Below, piece by piece: positions 33,572 through 42,729 of a DNA stretch of 52,598 nucleotides. How positions within the stretch are numbered: the first letter of the stretch is position 1; every line of letters begins with the position of its first letter. Under the pieces are notes generated by a model, which saw only the letters and a list, made by a program, of their open reading frames with translations, was not told the origin of the DNA and did no database searches. The translations under genes and the position numbers were made by a program. Source of the stretch: Desulfobacteraceae bacterium CG2_30_51_40 (GTDB taxonomy: Bacteria; Desulfobacterota; DSM-4660; Desulfatiglandales; Desulfatiglandaceae); NCBI GenBank assembly GCA_001874005.1, contig MNYJ01000009.1, positions 1 through 52,598 of the forward strand, read 5' to 3'.

Positions 33572-35203
33572 ATGCGCTCGGATATACTTAGAAAGAGGAT
33601 TGAAACTCTACCGCACAGGGCTCTTATGATGTGCTCCGGCATTTCCCTGGAAGACATAAGATCGGATAAGCCCTTTATCGGTATAGCAAACAGCTACAAC
33701 AACATCATCCCGGGGCACATCCTTCTCAATGAACTGGTAGCTGATGTCAAGCGGGGCGTCATAGACGCGGGAGGTATCCCGTTTGAATGGGGAGTGCCCG
33801 GGATATGCGACGGCATAGCGATGTTTGCCGAGATGAGGCTCAGTCTGCCGAGCAGAGAGCATATCGCGGACAATGTGGAACTGATGGTGCTCTCCCATTC
33901 AATGGACGGATGGGTGGGAGTAACCAACTGCGACAAGATTACCCCGGGGATGCTCATGGCCGCGGCCCGCCTGAACATCCCTTCGGCTATACTGACCGGC
34001 GGGCCGATGAAGGCAAATTTAAGGGATGGGAAAAAGAGGCATCCCATAGAGGGGTTCAGGATAGTTGGAGAGGTGAAGGCGGGCAAGATGAGCGAGGCGG
34101 AGGCCGAGGCGATGCTCCCTCACCTGGCCTGCGGAGCAGGCTCCTGCGTAGGCCTTTACACGGCCAATACCATGGCCGTGGTGACTGAGGCCCTCGGGAT
34201 GTCGGTGACGGGATGCTCAACCACTCCGGCCTTAGATGAAAGGAAGCGGGCGCAGGCTTATGAGACCGGAAAAATCATAGTTGACCTTGTGAGAAAAGAC
34301 GTAAAGCCTAGAGACATTATGACCGCTCACGCCTTTGAAAACGCTATTACAGTTGATATGGCCATGGGAGGAAGCACAAACGCCGTCCTGCACATTCCGG
34401 CCATTGCGAGGGAGGCCGGCATAGAGATTAATGTCGCCCTCTTTGACGAAATATCGAGACGCACAAGAAATATCTGCTCCATCATCCCGGCAGGTGCCCA
34501 TGAGATGGCAGACCTTGACAGGGCCGGCGGTATTCCAGGTGTCTTAAATCGCCTCAGGGACGCGATAAAGGATTCCCCGACCGTTACGGGACGATCCATA
34601 AGCGAGATCGCATTAAGCGGCCGCGTAATGCACGATGAAGTAATACGCCCCCTGGAGAGGCCTTATAGGGCCGCAGGCGGTATTGCAGTTCTAAAGGGCA
34701 ACTTCGCCTCAAGCGCCGTAATCAAACAGACTGCCGTAAGAGAAGATATGGCCGTGCACAGCGGCCCTGCAAGGGTGTTTCTTGATGAAGAAGAGCTTCT
34801 GAGCGCCATAGAAGCAGGCAAGATAAATGAAGGAGACGTAATTGTGCTTCCTTTCCAGGGGCCTGCCGGGGCGCCTGGGATGCCTGAGATGCTCACCCCG
34901 ACGGATGCTATAAAGGGCGCGGGTTTTCAAAAGGTCCCCCTGATAACCGACGGCCGGTTCTCTGGCGCTACGACAGGGCCCTGTATAGGCCATGTAGAGC
35001 CTGAGGCATACGTCGGGGGGGCCATAGGAGCCATCATGGATGGCGATATTATCGAAATAGATATCCCGAACCGCAGGCTTGATGTGAGGTTATCCCATCA
35101 GGAACTTGCCGGAAGACTGGGTCTGGTCAGCCCTCCCGAAAGGCGCCTGACACCTTTTCTCAAGTCTTTCAGGGATAAGTTTGCGATGTCTCCCAAGGCA
35201 TAA
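33572..35203 (+). CDS. ilvD: Dihydroxy-acid dehydratase family protein IlvD
   Basis: 543 residues, with a strong TTAAGGAGGAG ribosome site. An IlvD/EDD-family Fe-S dehydratase. Cluster ligands: Cys in GVTNCDKITPGM, Cys in PHLACGAGSCVGLYTANTM, and an N-terminal Cys in ALMMCSGIS. The C terminus has PLITDGRFSGATTGPCIGHVEPEA, where the catalytic serine of SGAT lies. Length and motifs fit the short [2Fe-2S]-type dehydratases that include true dihydroxy-acid dehydratase. Its setting behind a TRAP carboxylate importer and its cupin regulator rather than other ilv genes means a sugar-acid dehydratase role is also possible. Confidence 0.85.
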   Translation: MRSDILRKRIETLPHRALMMCSGISLEDIRSDKPFIGIANSYNNIIPGHILLNELVADVKRGVIDAGGIPFEWGVPGICDGIAMFAEMRLSLPSREHIADNVELMVLSHSMDGWVGVTNCDKITPGMLMAAARLNIPSAILTGGPMKANLRDGKKRHPIEGFRIVGEVKAGKMSEAEAEAMLPHLACGAGSCVGLYTANTMAVVTEALGMSVTGCSTTPALDERKRAQAYETGKIIVDLVRKDVKPRDIMTAHAFENAITVDMAMGGSTNAVLHIPAIAREAGIEINVALFDEISRRTRNICSIIPAGAHEMADLDRAGGIPGVLNRLRDAIKDSPTVTGRSISEIALSGRVMHDEVIRPLERPYRAAGGIAVLKGNFASSAVIKQTAVREDMAVHSGPARVFLDEEELLSAIEAGKINEGDVIVLPFQGPAGAPGMPEMLTPTDAIKGAGFQKVPLITDGRFSGATTGPCIGHVEPEAYVGGAIGAIMDGDIIEIDIPNRRLDVRLSHQELAGRLGLVSPPERRLTPFLKSFRDKFAMSPKA

Positions 35204-35315
35204 GAGCGAAACATCCTATGGAAGGGCGCTTCACCACGTGTTGAAAAACCGCTGAAGACCATACCGCTTAATCGTGATGCTTATCTTTTCATTCTGGGAA
35301 GTTATCCATTTTGCC

Positions 35316-35344
35316 TTGACGCATAAAGCGACCCGGTGAATAAT
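35316..35344 (+). promoter_or_regulatory. Predicted promoter in the 395-base gap before the acyl-CoA dehydrogenase gene
   Basis: TTGACG (35316-35321), 17 bases, AATAAT (35339-35344). The remaining 250-base leader contains CTTGACAAGAAA (35385-35396), also found at the dctP promoter, and a G/C-rich stretch that I could not match to any riboswitch class I know. The motif GTGTTGAAAAACCGCTG lies at 35239-35255. No gene is seen in 35204-35598. Confidence 0.35.
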
Positions 35345-35598
35345 ACTAAACTTGTATAAATCTGAGGGCCGGGCCCTTTCACGGCTTGACAAGAAAGGCC
35401 GAATCCCTGGGAGCAAAACAGGACCTTTGAGGGGCCTCCAGCGGTCCCTTGGCATGTGATGCGACTCAAAGAGGCGGCTGCGTTAAACAGCCAGCCTCCG
35501 GAAGTTCTCTTGAAGGTTGAGCAGGTCAAGGATTGCCCGGGAACCGCGGTTTGCGCCCGGAGGCTTTCCACACAATATCTTTTTAGGAGGAGTGACAG

Positions 35599-37224
35599 AT
35601 GACGCAGCAGTCTAAGATGGATCCTGAGACCTTTTCCATGGTTTGCGAAACAATCGCCAAACTTGAAAAGGAAAGGCTACCTCTGGAGGTAAAGCTTGAG
35701 CTGGACAGGAAGGGAGATTTTCCCACCGAATTGATCCGTTTCATGCTGGGCCCTGAGATAGCGCTTCACCTGATATTCATACCTGAGGAATATGGAGGAC
35801 TAGGGGCAGGAACAGCCGATATCGCAGCGATTTCAGAGCGCATGGCAAAGATGGACCTTGCGATAGCTACCTCCTTTCTTGCCATCTGCCTCGGCATGGA
35901 CCCCATAAGGGTGGGCGGAACAGCCGAGCAGAAGGCAAAATACTTCGGAAGGGTGGCTGAAGAAGGTCTGGTAGTGGCCTATGGCGTCACGGAACCGGAG
36001 GCCGGCTCCAATGTCCAGTCCCTCAAGACTAAGGCCGAGAGGGTTCTTAACCCGGACGGAACCATAAAGGGATACAAGATCAACGGTCAAAAACAGTTCA
36101 TAACCAATGGTGGTGTCGCTGACCTTTATACGATCCTTGCCGATACACCTGAAGGGCCCTCCTTTTTCGCGGTCGAGGCAGGAGCACCGGGTCTTACTCC
36201 TGGAAGGCATGAGGATAAACATGGTATAAGGGCATCAGACACCTGTCCTCTGACCATTGAAGACCTTTATGTCCCGGTTGAAGACCTGATCGGGGGCGTC
36301 GAGGGGCAAGGCCTCAGGCAGGCAAACCAGGTCTTCGGCTATACCAGACTGATGGTGGCCACCTTCGGTCTTGGAGGCGGGGTAGCTTCTCTTGAAAGGG
36401 CCATAAAATATTCAAAAGAGCGTGTTCAGTTTGGAACGCTTCTGGCAGAAAAACAGGGCTATACCCATAAGCTTCTTGTTCCCAATGCGGTGCGCCTGCA
36501 GGCTGCAAGGGCTTACATAGAAGAGACGGCCAGAAGGCTCGACTCCGGCGAGGAAGACCTTCAGGTGGAGGGATCAATAGCGAAGTATTTCGCGACGGAG
36601 GCGGGTGACGCGGCGGCAAACGACGGGATACAGGCCTTCGGCGGCTACGGCTACATGAAGGAATATGAGGTGGAGAAGATAAAAAGGGATGTGAAGATCC
36701 TCACCATCTATGAAGGCACAAGTGAGATACAGAGAAACATCATATCCACCTTTAGGATTAGGACTACCGTAAGGAGTAAAGGCCAGTATTACGGGAAGAT
36801 GGCTGAAGCCCTATCTGCACTCCCTGATGAATGTGGAGGCCCGATACTGTCAAGGGCATTTGCCGCTATTAACCAGGCGGTGGCAGAGGCGAGAACGCAC
36901 AGGCTTACCAAGTCACAGCATGTACTATTTCTCCTGGCTGACATGATGACATGGTGTGAGGTGGCAGACGCCCTGTGCAGGAAGGCCGCAGACGCTGATA
37001 ACAGGGGACTGGGCTCCGCTGAATTCCTGAAGGCATCTGCCCGCCTGTTCGCCAGGGAAGCGTTGGAAAAGGCAGCTATAAGCTACATCAAGATCGCCTA
37101 CGGATGCGGAGATGCTATTGATGCGCTGGGCAAGGCCGCCGAAAATCTCAAAATCGCGGATTCAATGAAGGGTTATCTAAAGGATATGGATACGGTAGCC
37201 TCCGCGATACTTACAGGCCCTTAA
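35599..37224 (+). CDS. Acyl-CoA dehydrogenase
   Basis: 541 residues, with TTTTTAGGAGGAGTG before the ATG. FAD-dependent alpha,beta-dehydrogenation of an acyl-CoA. FAD and substrate signatures: VVAYGVTEPEAGSNVQSLKT, GQKQFITNGGVADLY, RVQFGTLLAEKQGYTHKL, GIQAFGGYGYMKEYEVEKIK and the catalytic Glu in LTIYEGTSEIQRNII. About 140 extra C-terminal residues (helical, from about position 400) place it in the longer class seen in syntrophic and fatty-acid-degrading Desulfobacterota. Its chain-length or substrate specificity cannot be read off. No etfAB gene is nearby. Confidence 0.93.
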   Translation: MTQQSKMDPETFSMVCETIAKLEKERLPLEVKLELDRKGDFPTELIRFMLGPEIALHLIFIPEEYGGLGAGTADIAAISERMAKMDLAIATSFLAICLGMDPIRVGGTAEQKAKYFGRVAEEGLVVAYGVTEPEAGSNVQSLKTKAERVLNPDGTIKGYKINGQKQFITNGGVADLYTILADTPEGPSFFAVEAGAPGLTPGRHEDKHGIRASDTCPLTIEDLYVPVEDLIGGVEGQGLRQANQVFGYTRLMVATFGLGGGVASLERAIKYSKERVQFGTLLAEKQGYTHKLLVPNAVRLQAARAYIEETARRLDSGEEDLQVEGSIAKYFATEAGDAAANDGIQAFGGYGYMKEYEVEKIKRDVKILTIYEGTSEIQRNIISTFRIRTTVRSKGQYYGKMAEALSALPDECGGPILSRAFAAINQAVAEARTHRLTKSQHVLFLLADMMTWCEVADALCRKAADADNRGLGSAEFLKASARLFAREALEKAAISYIKIAYGCGDAIDALGKAAENLKIADSMKGYLKDMDTVASAILTGP

Positions 37225-37328
37225 AAAAAGACCATCTTTCTGTTTTTGCCCATCCTTCGTCAAGAGGGTCGCTTTTAAGCGCGCCTCCTTCCTGGGGATG
37301 TCTAGGGCCTTGCGTCCGGAAATTCTTC

Positions 37329-37435
37329 CTAACCGCAATGCCCTGTTCGGGCACAACGAAACATGAAAATCACCCCCACCCCTCCCTCCCCCGTCGAGGG
37401 GGAGGAATAAAGGGAAGGGGCATTTTCATATAAAA
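37329..37435 (+). repeat. ~100-bp dispersed hairpin repeat, copy 2
   Basis: CTAACCGCAATGCCCTGTTC, then ACAACGAAACATGAAAATCA, the hairpin CCTCCCCC-GTCGA-GGGGGAGG and GGGGCATTTTCATATAAAA. Same order as the copies near 12077, 48359 and 49041. It lies between the acyl-CoA dehydrogenase and helicase genes. Confidence 0.88.
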
Positions 37436-37500
37436 CCGGAGAATAATGGTTTTCCAAAACGCTGCCAACCTACTGAAAGGGGAAGGATCCAAGGGGGTTA

Positions 37501-39579
37501 TTGAAGAGATATCATAAGAAAACGGGAAGAGGAAGCCCCCCGCGCCCTGAACGCCGCTTCCAGCCGGAAGAGGCAATCAAGGTAAGGGTGGAAAGGGGGC
37601 TTGCCCCTGTCCTGGAGACGATAGGTGCGCCTGAATCAGGCGAGTTTATCCCTGATCCCTTCCAGCTCGATGCCCTGGAGCTTGTAAAGGAGCATGATGT
37701 TCTCGTTTGCGCCCCTACCGGAAGCGGCAAAACATGGATTGCATCACAAGCGATAGATCACTTCATAAATAGCGGGAAACGCATCTGGTACGCATCCCCC
37801 CTCAAGGCTCTTTCCAATTCCATATATTCACAGTTCTGCCTCACCTTCGGATCGGACGCCTGCGGTATTCTCACTGGAGACAGAAAGGAAAACACTCAGG
37901 CCCGGATTATAGTCGGCACTACCGAGATCCTCAGAAATCAGCTCTACGACGCCATGCACCGGGGAGAAGACATTGAGACCGACATGGTTGTCCTTGATGA
38001 GGCTCACTATCTGAGCGACCCGGACAGAGGAGTGGTGTGGGAAGAGGTGCTTATCTATCTTCCCCCAAGGGTGAGGCTGCTTATGCTTTCGGCCACCATA
38101 TCCAACCCCGGAGATCTGCGCGGGTGGCTCAAGGAGATAAGGGATAGAGAGCTGGAGATAGTCTCATCAAGCGAAAGACCGGTCCCGCTCAAGATGCTGT
38201 TCCTTTTCCCCGACGGTCTTGTCGCATCCCTGGGAGGAAGAAAAGGCATCAACCGCGCGGTCAAGAAATTCTCAGAGCAAAGGCACAGAAATGCTGGAAA
38301 GACCATCCGCTACGAGGACATCCTCGCATGCCTCAAACAGTTAAGACTTCTGCCTGCCATCTTTTTTCTGAAATCAAGGGCAGACTGCGACAGGGCACTC
38401 AAACTATGCCCTGAACTTCCGCCGTCGTCCCCCTTGAGGAAGAAAATAAAAGAGGCGACCGGAACTTTTTTCACCCAGTACCCTCATCTCAAGGGAAACA
38501 GGCAGGCGCCCTATCTCCTGGAGCGGGCGGTGGGGGCACACCACGCTGGGCAGCTTCCATATTGGAAGGCATTGATTGAAGAGATGATGGGTAAGGGACT
38601 CTTAAACGCCATCTTTTCCACCTCAACAGTCGCAGCCGGCGTGAACTTTCCGGCAAGGACCGTTGTATTGATGCAAAGCGACCGTTTTAACGGAAGAGAA
38701 TTCGTGAACCTTACCTCCACTGACCTCCACCAGATGATAGGCCGAGCCGGAAGAAGGGGAAAGGATAAGATAGGATTTGCCCTGATTGTCCCCGGCAGGC
38801 ACCAGGACCCGTTCTTGCTGCAGGAACTGGAAAGCTCGGTTTCGGAGCCTCTGGTAAGCCGCATCCACATCAATTTTTCTATGACTCTCAACCTCCTTCT
38901 TTCCCATACGCCCGATCAGGTAAAGGATATGCTTGAGAGATCATTTGCGGCTTACCAGGAGAGACAAAAGGCAAGAGGTTCCAGGGCCAAGACCGGCCCT
39001 CAGCAGATGCTCTGGATGAGCTTCAAAAAACATCTCCGCTTTCTGAAGCGAACCGGCTTTGCTGAAAAGGATGACACACTGACCGGAGACGGCCTCTGGG
39101 CATCGAGACTGCGCATAGACCAGCCTCTTCTGATCGCGGAGGCAATCCGTAAAGAGGCGTTTGACGGTCTTACGCCGGCCATGATGGCGGCTGCCCTGGC
39201 GCCTTTTGTATGGGACAGACCGGTTGATATTTCGGTAACCGATTGGAAGGCCTTTGATCTTTCAGCCCCGCTCGAACTGTGGGCCAGGATAACGGACAGC
39301 ATTGGGGATATAATGAACCTTAAGACCGCTGCCGGTCTCGAAAGTCCTCCCCTCCAGTTCTGGCCTGCAGCGGCGGTGTATCTATGGGCAGGAGGGACGG
39401 GCTGGGAGACTCTGTCCAGATTCATTTCAGTTGATGAAGGTGATCTGGCCTCTCTTGTCATGAGAACGGCCGATCATCTGCGGCAGATAAAAAATCTTTC
39501 CGACACCCATCCGGCCCTTGCGCGTACGGCCGGAGAGGCCATCGCCCTCATAATGAGGGAGCCTGTTTACATAGAGTAA
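37501..39579 (+). CDS. Ski2-like DEAD/DEAH-box helicase
   Basis: 692 residues. Helicase motifs in order: Q-like PDPFQLDALEL, motif I CAPTGSGKTW, Ib GTTEILRN, motif II VLDEAHYL, motif III MLSATI, motif IV-V region AIFSTSTVAAGVNFPARTVV, and motif VI QMIGRAGRRG. The AGVNFPARTVV and QMxGRAGRRG pair is characteristic of the Ski2/Mtr4 group of superfamily 2. The C-terminal 250 residues resemble the DSHCT-type helical domain of those RNA helicases. In bacteria such proteins are less common and their targets are not well known. The start is a TTG at 37501 preceded by AAGGGGG; some downstream start is possible. Confidence 0.88.
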   Translation: MKRYHKKTGRGSPPRPERRFQPEEAIKVRVERGLAPVLETIGAPESGEFIPDPFQLDALELVKEHDVLVCAPTGSGKTWIASQAIDHFINSGKRIWYASPLKALSNSIYSQFCLTFGSDACGILTGDRKENTQARIIVGTTEILRNQLYDAMHRGEDIETDMVVLDEAHYLSDPDRGVVWEEVLIYLPPRVRLLMLSATISNPGDLRGWLKEIRDRELEIVSSSERPVPLKMLFLFPDGLVASLGGRKGINRAVKKFSEQRHRNAGKTIRYEDILACLKQLRLLPAIFFLKSRADCDRALKLCPELPPSSPLRKKIKEATGTFFTQYPHLKGNRQAPYLLERAVGAHHAGQLPYWKALIEEMMGKGLLNAIFSTSTVAAGVNFPARTVVLMQSDRFNGREFVNLTSTDLHQMIGRAGRRGKDKIGFALIVPGRHQDPFLLQELESSVSEPLVSRIHINFSMTLNLLLSHTPDQVKDMLERSFAAYQERQKARGSRAKTGPQQMLWMSFKKHLRFLKRTGFAEKDDTLTGDGLWASRLRIDQPLLIAEAIRKEAFDGLTPAMMAAALAPFVWDRPVDISVTDWKAFDLSAPLELWARITDSIGDIMNLKTAAGLESPPLQFWPAAAVYLWAGGTGWETLSRFISVDEGDLASLVMRTADHLRQIKNLSDTHPALARTAGEAIALIMREPVYIE

Positions 39580-39617
39580 AGCCCCACTAACCGCGTTGTA
39601 TCGCCATTGTATTTTGC

Positions 39618-40724
39618 TCATGACACGTCCTTCTTATCATCCGCGGATTTCAAGGATTTTCGCTGATTATCCGCCATCGCAGATTCGATCTGTTTTAACA
39701 CTTTATCGAAATCGCTCTCGAATAACCGATCCTGGACAATACGGTATTTCTCGAATTCGCATTCGGCATGAGCCTTGGCGATCTCGGTGGTAACCTTCCC
39801 GGCATCCAGGAGAATTTCGCGGTCGGTGGCTGCAATAAAGCGATTCAGGCGGGTTTCCCAGTCCTGCATGGTCATAGGAATCTTGCGCTGCGCCATATCC
39901 TCGGCGATATCCAGATAGGCATTCACCAGGCGCGCCAGTTGCGTCATCTCGTGTTCGGTCAGATAGTTTTTGGCGACACTGACATCATACTTCTGGATTT
40001 TTCCTCTCGGCGCATCCTTCCACGTGGCTAGCCCCATATTCTGCTTATCAGCATCAGCGCGGCTGACAATGATCTCCGCTGCGGTCTGACCGTGGATGGC
40101 CCAATGCAGTTTGTTTTGCACGGTTGCGAAAAAGCGCTTGGTAGCCTTGGCGGTCACATCATAGTCAATGGCTGTGGCGTAGATGTCGGTGATCTTCTGG
40201 TAGAACTTGCGCTCAGAGAGACGAATCTCGCGGATGCGCTGCAGTTGCTCTTCGAAGTACTGTTCAGTCAGGATGGAGCCGCCGCTCTTGATCCGCTCAT
40301 CATCCATGACATAGGCTTTGATGGTGTACTCCTCGATGATGGTGGTCGCCCACTTGCGGAACTGCACGGCGCGTTCGGAGTTGACCTTGTATCCTACGGC
40401 GATAATGGCGGGCAGCTCGTAGTGCTTGGTGTTGTATGTTTTACCGTCGGCGGCAGTTATTCGAAAATTTCGAATAACTGAATCCTCTTGCAGCTCACTG
40501 TCGGAGAACACCTTTTTCAGGTGATAGTTGATGGTGTGGGTTTCAACATCGTAAAGCACGCCCATCATTTTCTGGGTCAGCCAGATGCTTTCATCCGCAT
40601 AAACCGCTTCGACGCCACCACTGCCGCTTGCCGCAATAAAGGTCAGATATTCCGCCGCCGACGAGCGGACAATATAAAAATCCTTTTTCGCAGGAAGCTT
40701 CGCGTTTTTCTTTTCGCTCACCAT
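39618..40724 (-). CDS. RhuM family protein (orphan)
   Basis: 368 residues. The N-terminal half (AVYADESIWLTQKMMGVLYD, TINYHLKKVFSDSELQEDSV, TAADGKTYNTKHYELPAIIA, VQFRKWATTIIEEYTIKAYV) is the RhuM domain named after a Salmonella pathogenicity-island gene; the C-terminal half (KRFFATVQNKLHWAIHGQTA onwards) is the usual extension. Homologues are frequent next to type I restriction genes, Fic proteins or other defence genes on mobile islands, but their function is not known. Here it stands alone between housekeeping genes. The 14-mer CCGTGAACGGTTAC lies 48 bases upstream on its coding strand, as it does before the BrnT-like gene. Confidence 0.9.
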   Translation of the reverse strand: MVSEKKNAKLPAKKDFYIVRSSAAEYLTFIAASGSGGVEAVYADESIWLTQKMMGVLYDVETHTINYHLKKVFSDSELQEDSVIRNFRITAADGKTYNTKHYELPAIIAVGYKVNSERAVQFRKWATTIIEEYTIKAYVMDDERIKSGGSILTEQYFEEQLQRIREIRLSERKFYQKITDIYATAIDYDVTAKATKRFFATVQNKLHWAIHGQTAAEIIVSRADADKQNMGLATWKDAPRGKIQKYDVSVAKNYLTEHEMTQLARLVNAYLDIAEDMAQRKIPMTMQDWETRLNRFIAATDREILLDAGKVTTEIAKAHAECEFEKYRIVQDRLFESDFDKVLKQIESAMADNQRKSLKSADDKKDVS

Positions 40725-41124
40725 TGCGCCTGCTTTATCCGTTTCAAAACCCTTTTCCTGTTACGATTTTTGTAACCGTTCACGGTTTCAAAGGTTGAGA
40801 GGTTCAATGTTGCGTTTTTGACCGCTAATCCGATCTTTGGGCGGTATTTTGCGTGAGAATTCCCCGGCTCGGCCGTTTGAGACCCGGAGATGGACACCCG
40901 ATCCAGCGCTATTTGGCAAAGTTAACAGGGTTTATCAGCCGATCAAGGCTTCAATTCTATCCCTGTCCCTAACCCTGAACGTTGAACCCAGAACCTGTGA
41001 ACCCTTACCGATTTTTTTTATTCAATCGCATGCTCCCGTTTCTACCCGCTCAATCTGCGAGCTATGCGAAACCATGATGGGTTCCGGCACACAGACCCGA
41101 CCGAAGAGACAATGAGGCGGCAGG
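40725..41124. other. 400-base intergenic region without a recognised gene
   Basis: Between rhuM and gltX. It holds the GTAACCGTTCACGG motif (40772-40785) and a run of degenerate heptads of the type TGAACCC near 40973-41005. The plus-strand frames here have no family likeness. No terminator with a T-run was seen. Confidence 0.5.
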
Positions 41125-42531
41125 TTACTTTCCCTCAATAAAGGCCAGGGCCTTATCAATCCTCTTCAAGACCATTTCCTTTCCCAGCACCTCCATGACC
41201 TCAAAAAGCCCGGGGCTTGCGGTGCGACCTGTAAGGGAAACCCTCAAGGGCTGTGCTATGGCCTTAAGGGTGAGGCCCGATGCTGCCAGGAATCCCTCAA
41301 AAGCCTTTTCAAGCGCGAGCTGATCGAAGCCTTCGATCCGGCTGAGGGCCTTTTGAAGTTCGCGCATAGGAACTGCTACCTGGGAGACAAGAAACTTATC
41401 GCGGGCTGAGGACTCATAGGATATTTCATCCTGGAAATAGAAAAGCGCATCCTTTGCAAGATCAACCAGGGTCTTGCTTCTCATCTTAAGGGTTCCTACC
41501 GCCTTCACGAGGAAGGATTTGTCAGGTCTTTCAACGCCCAGTTTTTCCAGAAACGGAATGACCGCTTCGGACAGCGCCTCGACGTCTGATTCCCTCATGT
41601 ACCAAGCGTTTAGATCCAAAAGTTTCTCGAAATTAAAGACCCCGGCGGATCTCCCGACACTTTCAAGGGAGAATTTCTCAACCATCTCCTCCCTGCTGAA
41701 TTTTTCCTGATCGCCGTAAGACCATCCCAGCCTGGCAAGGGCGTTTATGAGCGCATCCGGCAGATATCCCATGTCCCGGTATGCCAGCACGCTCATAGCA
41801 CCGTGGCGCTTGCTCAGCCTGGTTTTGTCAGGGCCGAGTATCATAGGAACGTGGCCATAGTGAGGGATCTTTTCACCCAGGGCCTCATATATCTGAATCT
41901 GGCGGGGGGTATTGTTTACATGATCATCTCCCCTTATTACATGGGTTATCCCCAGGGAAACATCATCAGCCACGACCGCCATGTGATAGGTCGGACTTCC
42001 GTCTGATCTTCTAAGCACCAGGTCGTCAAGTTCATCGTTACTGACTCTTATCGGGCCTTTTATAAGGTCTTCAAAATGAGTTACTCCGCTCAGAGGGCTC
42101 TTGAGCCTGACCACGGTTCCGGGCCCGGGTCCCAGTCCCCTTTCCCTGCACCTGCCGTCATACTTGGGCTTGAGTCCCCTGGCCATGGCCTCCTTTCTTC
42201 GCCTTTCAAGGTCTTCAGGAGAGCAGTCACAGTAATAGGCCCTTCCGGAAACGATAAGCCGCTCGATCATCTCGTTATACAGAGGATACCGCCTTGACTG
42301 GAAAAAAGGCCCCTGGTCCCAGTCAAGTCCGAGCCATTTCATTGACTCAATTATAGCCTCCGTGGCCTCATTCGAAGACCTCTCACGGTCGGTATCCTCT
42401 ATACGCAGTATAAAAACGCCTCCACGCCGTCTGGCAAAAAGCCAGTTAAAAAGCGCGGTCCGCGCCCCGCCTATGTGCAGATATCCCGTGGGGCTCGGCG
42501 GAAATCTCGTAACTACCTTTTCAGAACTCAC
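41125..42531 (-). CDS. gltX: Glutamyl-tRNA synthetase
   Basis: 468 residues from the GTG at 42531, which has AGAGAGGTGAT upstream; a TTG at 42549 is a longer alternative. Class I synthetase that charges tRNA-Glu. The HIGH-type motif is SPTGYLHIGGARTAL, the KMSKS-type motif is KTRLSKRHGAMSV. RIEDTDRERS, VIRGDDHVNNTPRQI and the C-terminal anticodon-binding helical domain follow. The CYCDCSPEDLERRR stretch resembles the zinc-binding segment found in some GluRS. A GlnRS is not seen here. Confidence 0.97.
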   Translation of the reverse strand: MSSEKVVTRFPPSPTGYLHIGGARTALFNWLFARRRGGVFILRIEDTDRERSSNEATEAIIESMKWLGLDWDQGPFFQSRRYPLYNEMIERLIVSGRAYYCDCSPEDLERRRKEAMARGLKPKYDGRCRERGLGPGPGTVVRLKSPLSGVTHFEDLIKGPIRVSNDELDDLVLRRSDGSPTYHMAVVADDVSLGITHVIRGDDHVNNTPRQIQIYEALGEKIPHYGHVPMILGPDKTRLSKRHGAMSVLAYRDMGYLPDALINALARLGWSYGDQEKFSREEMVEKFSLESVGRSAGVFNFEKLLDLNAWYMRESDVEALSEAVIPFLEKLGVERPDKSFLVKAVGTLKMRSKTLVDLAKDALFYFQDEISYESSARDKFLVSQVAVPMRELQKALSRIEGFDQLALEKAFEGFLAASGLTLKAIAQPLRVSLTGRTASPGLFEVMEVLGKEMVLKRIDKALAFIEGK

Positions 42532-42729
42532 CACTATCACCTCTCTCAATGGATGTTATCGTATTACCTCGTCAAAAAAGGGCTGGAGCGTATCAACGGC
42601 GGCCTTCTCCTCAACGTTCCGGGATCGGGGCCGCAATTAAAATCCTTATTGAAATCGAAATGCGCAACGAAGAGTTTATCATGTCTGAAATCAATTTTTT
42701 CTGTTTCGATCCCCATCCCAATTTTGATC

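Noticed and set aside
35345-35598. Possible riboswitch in the leader of the acyl-CoA dehydrogenase gene
   Set aside because: Long G/C-rich leader, but no conserved box of any class I know (cobalamin, SAM, TPP, glycine) could be found.
40960-41010. TGAACCC-like heptads as a tandem repeat
   Set aside because: Too degenerate (CCCTAACCCTGAACGTTGAA) and too short to call more than low-complexity sequence.
42532-42729. Short plus-strand frames upstream of gltX
   Set aside because: No ribosome site, no family likeness, and they overlap the gltX 5' end or run into the MITE.
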